Source: Fibrobacteres bacterium CG2_30_45_31 (lineage in GTDB: Bacteria > Fibrobacterota > Fibrobacteria > Fibrobacterales > Fibrobacteraceae). From it: DNA of 11,483 bases. The stretch lies in contig MNYL01000260.1 of NCBI GenBank assembly GCA_001873075.1, forward strand, positions 1 to 11,483. The letters run 5' to 3'. Each line of letters opens with the position of its first letter. The stretch's first letter is position 1. Positions 1-5,782 of this stretch are shown piece after piece. The notes beneath the pieces were generated by a model, which saw only the letters and a program-made list of their open reading frames with translations, searched no databases and was not told where the DNA came from. Both the position numbers and the translations under genes were made by a program.

Positions 1-52
1 AATATAAGGCTTCCCAGCTTTTTAAACTTATAAAATAAGTCAAAATTTCCGA

Positions 53-256
53 TCATGCAGCAATATTTTGAATTGTCTCAAATATTCCAACTTTTGTACC
101 TATTTCCAACTCTTTTGCAATCTGATTCATGATTGAACGAGCTTCATCAATTCTGTTCATTGGAACTGCCAAAGCATCAAAAATATAAAGACCTAAGATG
201 CTACGTTTGTGAAATTCAGAAACAATACGTCCCATTAAACGGAAGAACATAGAAAG
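53..256 (-). pseudogene. C-terminal remnant of a polymerase-like replicase (tentative)
   Basis: About 65 residues ending at a TGA at 53-55. The reading frame runs on to 319, but beyond about 250 the opposite strand reads as a macro domain, so only the last part looks genuine. It contains LGLYIFDALAV, a helix (DEARSIMNQIAKEL) and EIGTKV. Set against the intact protein at 976-2307, the Asp of FDAL and the Thr of IGTKV are 27 residues apart, exactly as are the Asp of IHDSV and the Thr of NVETEL, and the hydrophobic pattern aligns without gaps for about 60 residues. I infer a decayed relative covering motif C of a family-A-like replicase, cut off at its 5' end by a recombination junction near 245-258. 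Sequence identity is low, so a different protein with a similar terminal fold is possible. Confidence 0.4.
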
Positions 257-446
257 CCTTATTGATACTGGTGTATATCGATTTCCTAAGAATATAGCAG
301 CAGATATTGTGTATAGCATTTTTTCTGATGAAAATTTGTTAAAAACTTATAATGTGATAGACCAAGTAATATTTGTTAATTTTGATGATGAAAACCCGAA
401 GCTTTACAATGATAGATTCAAGAACATAATAACAGCTTCAATCTAA
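213..446 (+). pseudogene. C-terminal remnant of a macro-domain (ADP-ribose-binding) protein
   Basis: The frame is open from 213 to a TAA at 444-446 but has no suitable start codon. From about 258 it reads LIDTGVYRFPKNIAADIVYS, a short linker, then VIDQVIFVNFDDENPKLYND. This matches the end of macro domains, where a [IL]-x-T-G-[VI]-Y-x-[FY]-P loop that contacts ADP-ribose phosphates is followed by an Ala-rich helix, a V-I-F-V-x-F-D strand and a final helix. The first two-thirds of the domain, including the Asn-rich ADP-ribose pocket, are absent, and the preceding codons do not fit the family. The fragment cannot fold as a full domain. It was probably truncated when another gene end (minus strand, 53 to about 250) was joined to it. 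Intact family members hydrolyse or bind ADP-ribose, for example the DarG antitoxins. Confidence 0.6.
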
Positions 447-584
447 CACTAAGGTTATTATCAAAATCAACATTATTTTTTTGAAATTTGAAAAACCATT
501 TTTCATCATTTGCAACCTTTTACCTGCGGTACATGTTTTGCAAAATTTGAAATCAAACAATATTCTGATACTTTATTTTAATAG

Positions 585-649
585 TGAAACGTTTCATAAA
601 AACCTAACAAAAAATCTAGGAAAATAATTGATAAAATATTTGAAACGTT
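585..649. repeat. TGAAACGTT palindrome and direct copy (possible operator)
   Basis: TGAAACGTTTCA at 585-596 is a perfect 12-base palindrome. Its first nine bases recur at 641-649, 56 bases downstream, followed by a small inverted repeat ATCGG-ttc-CCGAT at 650-662. A related TTTGAAACG word lies at 4972-4980, between the integrase and the tRNA. The pattern fits a dimeric regulator's binding sites. No regulator can be assigned, although the helix-turn-helix protein at 2948-3637 is the obvious local candidate. Confidence 0.35.
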
Positions 650-762
650 ATCGGTTCCCGATTCATGTCAAATAATTATCAATTTTTTCCATTTTAATCA
701 TTAAAAATTTATTGTGAAGCACCTATTTTCAGTATTTGCATAAGATATGAATCAAATATCAC

Positions 763-864
763 ATTTGATGAAAAAGTTGCCAATCTTGCCTGTGGCATTT
801 TTTCAATTAAATTGAGTTCTATTTAGAATTCATTGGAAGCCAGTTTTAATCTTTTTCATCAAAT
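763..864. repeat. 14-bp perfect inverted repeat (arms 763-776 and 851-864)
   Basis: ATTTGATGAAAAAG at 763-776 is the exact reverse complement of CTTTTTCATCAAAT at 851-864, with 74 bases between. The core TTTTTCATCA also occurs at 499-508. The left arm overlaps a smaller inverted repeat, ATCAAAT-N5-ATTTGAT (751-769). The arms are too far apart for a transcription terminator and more likely mark paired protein-binding sites upstream of the gene that starts at 976. Confidence 0.55.
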
Positions 865-975
865 TTAAATTACGCAAATTCACGATGCCACCAAGTTTCA
901 GAGTGGATAAAATTTAAAAAAATAACATTCATATAAACTATCTGAGTATACGAAAAAAATACGAGGATTCGCTAT

Positions 976-2307
976 ATGAATAAGATTAAAAGAAAACGAA
1001 ACAATTATTCTATTTACGACATTGTACTTCCACACGATATTGCGGATATGATTGATTCTAAGTTAGGAACTGAAAAAAAGTTGGATACATATCGCATCTG
1101 TGCTTATGTCATATTTCGTATAGGCATCGATGGAAAGTTACATGAAATTAGCAGTAAATATATTCGGTCATTAATTCCAGGCTATAGAAAATATTTAGAC
1201 CGATTAATTATTGAAAATATTATCACTACAGATAATAAATACTTATGCTCAATTTCTAATGATTGGTCCGGTGATTCAAAATGTAAATCCTATCGTTTGA
1301 ACTCAACATTTTCTTCTTTTAGAACAATCAAAGTTTGTTATCCAAAAATCATTGATGCCTTAGAAGGTTCATCTTCTCTAAATTCAGAATGTCAAGAAGA
1401 TTCAAAAGTAACAAAGATTGCACATCGTAATCTCAAGCGATTTCAGATTGATTTAGAAAGTGCAATAACCTATCTTTGTGAACGACAACGAGGGCAAATC
1501 AAAGGGAAAGAACCTCTTGAAACACAGGATGCAATAGCTGCATTTGTTGGCATTATGCGTATTCGCAATGGATTCCACTATGCAAAATCTTGCAATTATG
1601 GTCGAATTCACACGAACTATACTTGTCTTGATTCCAACATCAAAATGCGTTGCGTTTTTCACATTTCAGGCAAATCTTTGATTCACATTGATATTCAGAA
1701 TTCTCAAGCTTCAATACTTCGTGCTGTACTTCTGAAACAATTAGATATGAATGATCCTAAAATCAAAGCAGAGATGGAAATGTACACTCAATTTTGCAAA
1801 GCTGATCTTTACGAAGTACTTTATCTTATAAGTTTTGCTGTTGACAACATTGATTCTTACAATAATGAAGAAACGGCAAAAGAATTTGAAAATTTATTTA
1901 AGCAAGAATTGGATCAAAAATTAATGCGAAAAACAGCAAAACAAGAAATTATAAAAATGCTTTTTGATAGAGAATCACAAGGACGAAAGAAAGGAAAAAA
2001 TCTTGAATTATACAAAAAGTTTAAAAAAATATTTCCTAGAATATATGAAGAAATTAAAAAAATAAAAGAAAATCAATATCAACATTTAGCGCATGAACTT
2101 CAAAGATTTGAATCAAGACAAATATTGCATCCACTAATAAAATGTTTAAACAAAGAGAAAATCGATTTTATATCAATCCATGATTCTGTTATTATTTTAA
2201 AAGAATATAAAGAAATTGTAATAAATGAATTCAATAGAATTCTTATAAATTGTAATGTAGAAACAGAGTTAAAGGTAGAAGAATTATATAATAGGAATAT
2301 AATTTGA
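976..2307 (+). CDS. Putative stand-alone family-A-like DNA polymerase / replicase of a mobile element
   Basis: A 443-residue protein with no signal peptide. The ATG at 976 follows GAGG (963-966) at nine bases, a good ribosome-binding site. Residues about 38-110 look like a winged helix, including the basic segment before SKSYRLN-like text. Residues 209-216 read GRIHTNYT, like the strand before motif A of family-A polymerases. HIDIQNSQASIL (237-248) resembles motif A (D-Y-S-Q-x-E), with D239 as the metal-binding Asp. R318-K-T-A-K322 followed by KMLF resembles the R-x-x-A-K of the O-helix (motif B), then F353-P354. LQRFES (375-380) resembles the Q helix and SIHDSVI (400-406) resembles motif C, with H402-D403. 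Motif order and spacing support a minimal palm/fingers polymerase without a proofreading exonuclease. Proteins with an 'R-x-H-T-N ... D-I-x-N-S-Q ... I-H-D-S' signature occur in Bacteroidota-type mobile elements, mostly as hypothetical proteins. Activity is inferred. The motif A acid is clear, but the usual O-helix Tyr-Gly is missing (LFDRE). Confidence 0.62.
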   Translation: MNKIKRKRNNYSIYDIVLPHDIADMIDSKLGTEKKLDTYRICAYVIFRIGIDGKLHEISSKYIRSLIPGYRKYLDRLIIENIITTDNKYLCSISNDWSGDSKCKSYRLNSTFSSFRTIKVCYPKIIDALEGSSSLNSECQEDSKVTKIAHRNLKRFQIDLESAITYLCERQRGQIKGKEPLETQDAIAAFVGIMRIRNGFHYAKSCNYGRIHTNYTCLDSNIKMRCVFHISGKSLIHIDIQNSQASILRAVLLKQLDMNDPKIKAEMEMYTQFCKADLYEVLYLISFAVDNIDSYNNEETAKEFENLFKQELDQKLMRKTAKQEIIKMLFDRESQGRKKGKNLELYKKFKKIFPRIYEEIKKIKENQYQHLAHELQRFESRQILHPLIKCLNKEKIDFISIHDSVIILKEYKEIVINEFNRILINCNVETELKVEELYNRNII

Positions 2308-2864
2308 ATAATTTTACCATATTATGTTTCCATATTTGTCACAAATTTTAATTTAAGTTTAGAGCGATAAGGGATTGATCAAAAAAGTTTTAATATTATT
2401 GTCAGAATAAAAATATCTCAATATGTACAAGAAATAAATTTAATTTTTTCAAAATTACCTGTGTAATACATGAATAAAAAAAGAAAATTATAGTATTTCA
2501 ATCTTTTAAGTCAATAAAAATCAAACAAAATCTATGATCTAAATTGAGAATTATTGGGATTGATATGTTTAAATATTGTCATTTTGAAGAGCAAAAGTTC
2601 ATATTGGAAAAAATGGTTGCAACGTTTTCCCCATTTAAACACTTAAATAGTTTTTTCACTAATGCCATATTTTTGCTGGATGCATAAACTTTGCAACTGA
2701 TGAATAACGATTTTAAAAAATTCTCAAGCATTTTGAAAAGAAAATAAACTTCATTCTTTTTATCAATATTGCTACAAATGTGCCATGTTGGGGGATAATT
2801 TGACAATTAATATATGGTTCTTGCCTTTATTCTGATCAAATGAATTCGAAATCATTCAGAATTT

Positions 2865-2892
2865 TTGCACAAATCCAAGCAAACAATATAAT
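2865..2892 (+). promoter_or_regulatory. Sigma-70-type promoter for the helix-turn-helix gene
   Basis: TTGCAC (2865-2870), a 16-base spacer and a perfect TATAAT (2887-2892) are seen. Transcription would start near 2899, giving a leader of about 50 bases to the ATG at 2948. An inverted repeat lies in that leader. Confidence 0.5.
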
Positions 2893-2912
2893 TTCTATAA
2901 AATATGAATAAT

Positions 2913-2930
2913 GCTGTGAAAGAATACAGC
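2913..2930. promoter_or_regulatory. GCTGT-N8-ACAGC inverted repeat in the leader
   Basis: A perfect five-base inverted repeat with an eight-base centre lies just downstream of the predicted transcription start and just before the ribosome-binding site at 2935-2938. It could be an operator, perhaps autoregulatory, or a weak hairpin over the translation start. It is short, so chance is possible. Confidence 0.3.
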
Positions 2931-2947
2931 AAATGGAGTACAGATAT

Positions 2948-3637
2948 ATGAATATGAAAAATAGACTATGGAGAAAGCGTTTTGGCATTGAAAAAGTGGA
3001 CATTCAAAAAAGAGAATCCTTTAGGATTCTTCAAGATAGAAACAAGACCGATGATGAACAGATTTTATTTGCTTTAGTAGCTTCTGCCAGTGAATTAAAT
3101 AATTGTTTGATGCAGGTAGAATCACAATTACTTGAAACAAACGTTATTAATAATTCTACAGAAATTATGAATATTTCAGCAGTTCCTCTTGATATGCAAT
3201 ATGAAGCGTTTCTTCCAAGAGAAGAAGAGATCCAAGGCACATCGGATTTTTCAACATCAAATGAAATGATTAATTTTTTGGTAACCACAATAGTGAAGCA
3301 AGTCGAAATAAGTATGAACAAGAAGTTCGCATTTTTTGATTGCGATACATTAGCTACAGCAATAGTGAAACAGTTTAAATTGTCCGAAATTCATCTTGAT
3401 AAATATGGAATTTTGGACAATATGATAGAGAATAAAGTGGGCGAAGGTTTCAAAAACGTTATCTCTGAATTGAATTCTGAGGCAGTGTGGGTAAAACCCA
3501 AAGAATATATGCGAAAGTACGGACTTACTCCGACAACACTGTGGAGGTATAAACAGTCTGGCAAAATTTCCAAAAATACAGTTCATGGTGCAGGTAAAGG
3601 CAGGCGTTACAACATTACAATTCCACCGATATGTTAA
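2948..3637 (+). CDS. Small protein with C-terminal excisionase/MerR-like helix-turn-helix
   Basis: A 229-residue soluble protein. I chose the ATG at 2948 because GGAG (2935-2938) sits nine bases ahead of it. An in-frame ATG at 2933 lacks such a site. The C-terminal 50 residues carry WVKPKEYMRKYGLTPTTLWR (about residues 181-200), then a Lys/Gly-rich turn and GRRYNI. This is the layout of small helix-turn-helix domains of the excisionase/MerR (HTH_17-like) type, with recognition helix TPTTLWRYKQSG and a basic wing. The first 175 residues are not recognised and are helical and acidic in the middle. Placed tail to tail with the integrase, it is a candidate recombination directionality factor or element regulator, although excisionases are usually under 100 residues. 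The stop codon overlaps the integrase stop codon in a shared TTAA. The role is inferred from the helix-turn-helix and the neighbourhood. Confidence 0.6.
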   Translation: MNMKNRLWRKRFGIEKVDIQKRESFRILQDRNKTDDEQILFALVASASELNNCLMQVESQLLETNVINNSTEIMNISAVPLDMQYEAFLPREEEIQGTSDFSTSNEMINFLVTTIVKQVEISMNKKFAFFDCDTLATAIVKQFKLSEIHLDKYGILDNMIENKVGEGFKNVISELNSEAVWVKPKEYMRKYGLTPTTLWRYKQSGKISKNTVHGAGKGRRYNITIPPIC

Positions 3638-4881
3638 ATATTTGGATGGTCATCAAAGTATGTATTATTGATTTGAGTTAGAAAATCTTCATGTAACGAC
3701 TTTAGTTGGGGAATGCCATGTTTGGAAAATCTTGCATATCGATCAAGGCATTGCTGTATTGATGAATGCCCCATATGTCTAGATACATCTTCAACTGGAA
3801 CTCCAGCTGTGAGGTTATGGGTGGCGTACGAATGTCTCATTTGATGAATGTGCCACTCAAACGGGAGCTTGTAGCATCGATTCCCTCGAAGATTATTTTC
3901 AATAAACGAATCTAGATTGTATGATCCCAAAATTAAGCCACGATCAAAAATTTTTTGGATTGTTGGAGTGATAGGGAGCAGTCTTCCTCGATATTCTGTT
4001 TTACCACCTGAAGTTCCAGAAATTTGCATTTCAAATATTTGAATGGTTTGGGCGTTTTTGTCCAAGCATTCTGGGTAATGATTGATGAGCCACTTGAGAG
4101 CTTTGCGCTCGGAACCAGTGAGGTATGCGAGTAAGCACAAGTCGTGAAACTTTGCGTTACCGGAATCTCGCAAACTTTTAAATACATCCCGAAGGTCTGA
4201 AATTTCTAACGGAATTATTGTTTGTGTGTTTTCGGCAGTTGATTCTATTTTAATACCATAAAACACTTTATGGTCTGGTAAACCCTTCATCGCAATCGCC
4301 CAGTTTACAAGGTCTTTCCAGATCTGTATTTCATGCCTCATAGAAGACGCTGATACCAACTGTGTTTTAGGACGTTTGTCTTTCTTTTTTCTAAATGATT
4401 TTCTCCATTCTTCGTAACCAGTTGTAATAGAATTTGATAGCTGGTTATATCTCACAATATTATTTTGAGCCAAAAATTCTTGTATGGTTTCTAAGTAGGA
4501 TATTCTGTTCTTCTCTTGTTTTGACGAAACTTTTTTTCTAAGTCTTGACCACTCCTGATATTCTTCAATCAGATCATTCCACCGAGTGACATCACCTATA
4601 TCGGTTGGCTCTTCGGAGACAATTCCCCTTGTTGCAATCGCCGATTGTTCTTCTTTATTTAAAAGCAGAACTTTGGAACACAATTGTTTTAGTTCCAGAT
4701 TGGATATTGTCATTCTTTGTGATGGGGAGAGACCTTTTTTGATGCTCTTGAATGCCTGTTCCCAGGTCGCCCTTTCTTTTTTGGTCGTAATCCTTCCCAA
4801 ATTTATGCAGATTTGTGGCTTGCCAGGGATTAAGATGACTTTCATACGCCATCCGTTTTTCTCAGAATAGGTCATTGACAT
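3634..4881 (-). CDS. Tyrosine recombinase / integrase
   Basis: A 415-residue phage-type integrase. The ATG at 4879-4881 is preceded by AAAGGAGG (complement of 4888-4895) at six bases, a near-perfect ribosome-binding site. The N-terminal 100 residues look like an arm-binding part (MKVILIPGKPQICINLGRIT). Residues about 100-205 form the core-binding domain, and the catalytic domain runs from about 225. It has HQMRHSYATHNL (346-357; H346, R349), the third-box His in MGHSS (H372) and the nucleophile Y382 in LDRYARF. A likely catalytic Lys lies near GGKTEYRGRLLPIT (K294). The first-box Arg is unusual: the text is TGSERKALKW (255-264), so Glu occupies the normal Arg place and R259 is one residue later. 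The start lies about 200 bases from the 3' end of tRNA-Gly(CCC), which is the likely target. The integrase would catalyse site-specific insertion and, with a partner, excision of the AT-rich element. Confidence 0.92.
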   Translation of the reverse strand: MSMTYSEKNGWRMKVILIPGKPQICINLGRITTKKERATWEQAFKSIKKGLSPSQRMTISNLELKQLCSKVLLLNKEEQSAIATRGIVSEEPTDIGDVTRWNDLIEEYQEWSRLRKKVSSKQEKNRISYLETIQEFLAQNNIVRYNQLSNSITTGYEEWRKSFRKKKDKRPKTQLVSASSMRHEIQIWKDLVNWAIAMKGLPDHKVFYGIKIESTAENTQTIIPLEISDLRDVFKSLRDSGNAKFHDLCLLAYLTGSERKALKWLINHYPECLDKNAQTIQIFEMQISGTSGGKTEYRGRLLPITPTIQKIFDRGLILGSYNLDSFIENNLRGNRCYKLPFEWHIHQMRHSYATHNLTAGVPVEDVSRHMGHSSIQQCLDRYARFSKHGIPQLKSLHEDFLTQINNTYFDDHPNI

Positions 4882-4921
4882 GTGAAACCTCCTTTCTGAA
4901 TATAGTCAATTCTCCTTGAAC

Positions 4922-4943
4922 TCACCCTAGATTCACCCTAGAT
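4922..4943. repeat. Tandem 11-bp repeat TCACCCTAGAT x2
   Basis: Two perfect head-to-tail copies of TCACCCTAGAT sit between the integrase start and the tRNA gene, one helical turn apart. Tandem direct repeats beside the attachment core are typical of integrase arm-type binding sites. They could also be binding sites controlling the integrase promoter, since they lie 41-62 bases upstream of its ATG. Confidence 0.5.
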
Positions 4944-4983
4944 TTTTACCCGAAAAATGAAAATCCATGAATTTGAAACGCTG

Positions 4984-5007
4984 TTTTGAATTTCATCGTT
5001 TTGAATT
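4984..5007. repeat. Direct repeat TTTTGAATT x2 (15-base period)
   Basis: TTTTGAATT occurs at 4984-4992 and 4999-5007, just after a related ATGAATTTGAAACG at 4967-4980. Together with the 11-base tandem repeat at 4922-4943 they make the integrase-tRNA gap repeat-rich, as expected for an attachment region. The words are AT-rich and short, so evidence for a specific role is limited. Confidence 0.35.
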
Positions 5008-5045
5008 CAGTACCGCCAAAAATCGCTTTTTTAGCCTGAAAACAA

Positions 5046-5073
5046 GAAAACCACCCGTTTCTGGGTGGTTTTC
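5046..5073 (-). terminator. Rho-independent terminator after tRNA-Gly
   Basis: A perfect 11-base-pair stem (GAAAACCACCC / GGGTGGTTTTC) with a six-base loop lies five bases beyond the tRNA 3' end, and its A/T-rich flank reads T-rich on the minus strand. It would end the tRNA transcript. It also insulates the integrase from read-through. Confidence 0.75.
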
Positions 5074-5078
5074 TAAAG

Positions 5079-5151
<73 letters not shown>

Positions 5152-5166
5152 AGGGAGGCTACAAAT

Positions 5167-5196
5167 CTAATAAAAACTTCAAAAAAAATCAGTAAA
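5167..5196 (-). promoter_or_regulatory. Possible promoter of tRNA-Gly
   Basis: On the minus strand TTTACT (complement of 5191-5196) is followed by 18 bases and TATTAG (complement of 5167-5172). Transcription would start near 5159, a few bases before the mature tRNA 5' end at 5151. Both boxes deviate from consensus. Confidence 0.3.
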
Positions 5197-5224
5197 GACG
5201 ATTCTATTTTCTTATCATTTGCCA

Positions 5225-5776
5225 ATGCGATATTTCTTTTTCAGTATTTTAATTGTCTTTGCCGTGTTCTCCTTTGCCGATGCCCCCAAAGAAAAGTCTC
5301 TTTGGGACTCTTTTGTGGGCTTTTTCTCCCCTGATGAGGAACCTCAGGGAGAAGGCCCGTTGTATAAGGAACTCGCCGATTTGGATGCACAGATTCAGAG
5401 AGAAAAGCTCGCTTGCGCTCGGGAACGTCGGCCTCAGAAGAAAGCTTTTCTGAAGTCTCATTTGGAGGAATTAGGAGAAAAACGGAATATCCTTGTTGAG
5501 AAAATTAAAACACAAGAGAAAGCGAGTGTTGCCTCTTCTATTGCCGCATCATCAAGTCTTGCTGTTTCTTCTAGTTCCATTCTGACTGTGGCGTCTTCAA
5601 GTTCCGCTACGACTTCAACTCCGTTGCCTCAAAGCGCTGCTACTGTGGCGCTTGCAAAACAACCGCAGTTGGCCTATGTTTTCCGCGATACCATTTATGT
5701 TCATGATACCGTTTATGTGGAACGTTGCTTAGGGGATTCTCTAGTGGCTCCAGTGCCTTCTGAAAAAGAGCACTAA
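5225..5776 (+). CDS. Exported coiled-coil protein with serine-rich linker and D-T-[IV]-Y-V repeat
   Basis: A 183-residue protein of unknown function. I start it at the ATG at 5225; an in-frame TTG six bases upstream is the alternative, and neither has a clear ribosome-binding site. Residues 1-20 (MRYFFFSILIVFAVFSFADA) form a signal peptide, with no lipobox Cys. Residues about 42-98 are a charged helical segment likely to form a coiled coil (ELADLDAQIQREKL, HLEELGEKRNILVEKI). Residues about 99-135 are a Ser/Ala/Thr-rich low-complexity linker, and near the C-terminus FRDTIYVHDTVYVE repeats the D-T-[IV]-Y-V unit. Such serine-rich linkers are common in Fibrobacter exported proteins. It is likely periplasmic or envelope-associated. 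It ends six bases from the stop of the opposing HAD gene, with no visible terminator between them. Confidence 0.75.
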   Translation: MRYFFFSILIVFAVFSFADAPKEKSLWDSFVGFFSPDEEPQGEGPLYKELADLDAQIQREKLACARERRPQKKAFLKSHLEELGEKRNILVEKIKTQEKASVASSIAASSSLAVSSSSILTVASSSSATTSTPLPQSAATVALAKQPQLAYVFRDTIYVHDTVYVERCLGDSLVAPVPSEKEH

Positions 5777-5782
5777 AGAGTA

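Larger units (their letters stand above)
447..975. promoter_or_regulatory. AT-rich repeat-bearing region upstream of the replicase-like gene
   Basis: No credible gene is seen in these 529 bases. The stretch contains several short symmetrical or repeated words: TTTTTCATCA at 499-508 and again inside 851-864; the perfect inverted pair ATTTGATGAAAAAG (763-776) and CTTTTTCATCAAAT (851-864); ATCAAAT-N5-ATTTGAT at 751-769; the palindrome TTTTGCAAAA at 536-545; the palindrome TGAAACGTTTCA at 585-596, with TGAAACGTT repeated at 641-649; and ATCGG-N3-CCGAT at 650-662. Placed just before a replicase-like gene, this could be an operator region or a replication origin with protein-binding sites. That role is inferred from position only. 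Confidence 0.4.
2308..2932. other. Gene-poor AT-rich spacer
   Basis: No convincing gene is seen in these 625 bases. The only visible structures are a repeated GGGATTGAT (2371-2379 and 2554-2562), several A/T runs and, at the right end, the promoter and hairpin of the next gene. A 75-codon TTG-started frame on the minus strand (2579-2806) has no ribosome-binding site and low-complexity, AT-driven composition, so I do not call it a gene. No clear terminator follows the replicase-like gene. Confidence 0.5.

Noticed and set aside
8..20. A GCTTCCCAGCTT-like word near the left edge resembling the tRNA-Gly anticodon arm
   Set aside because: The match to the tRNA is short and broken (GCTTCCCA then AGCT) and does not include the tRNA 3' end, so it is not a credible attachment-site copy.
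447..975. CRISPR array or riboswitch in the long non-coding spacer
   Set aside because: The repeats are few, short, in mixed orientation and unevenly spaced. No riboswitch core is recognisable.
2579..2806. A 75-codon open frame on the minus strand in the AT-rich spacer
   Set aside because: It starts with TTG, has no ribosome-binding site, is not near-contiguous with other genes and has composition expected from AT-rich non-coding DNA.
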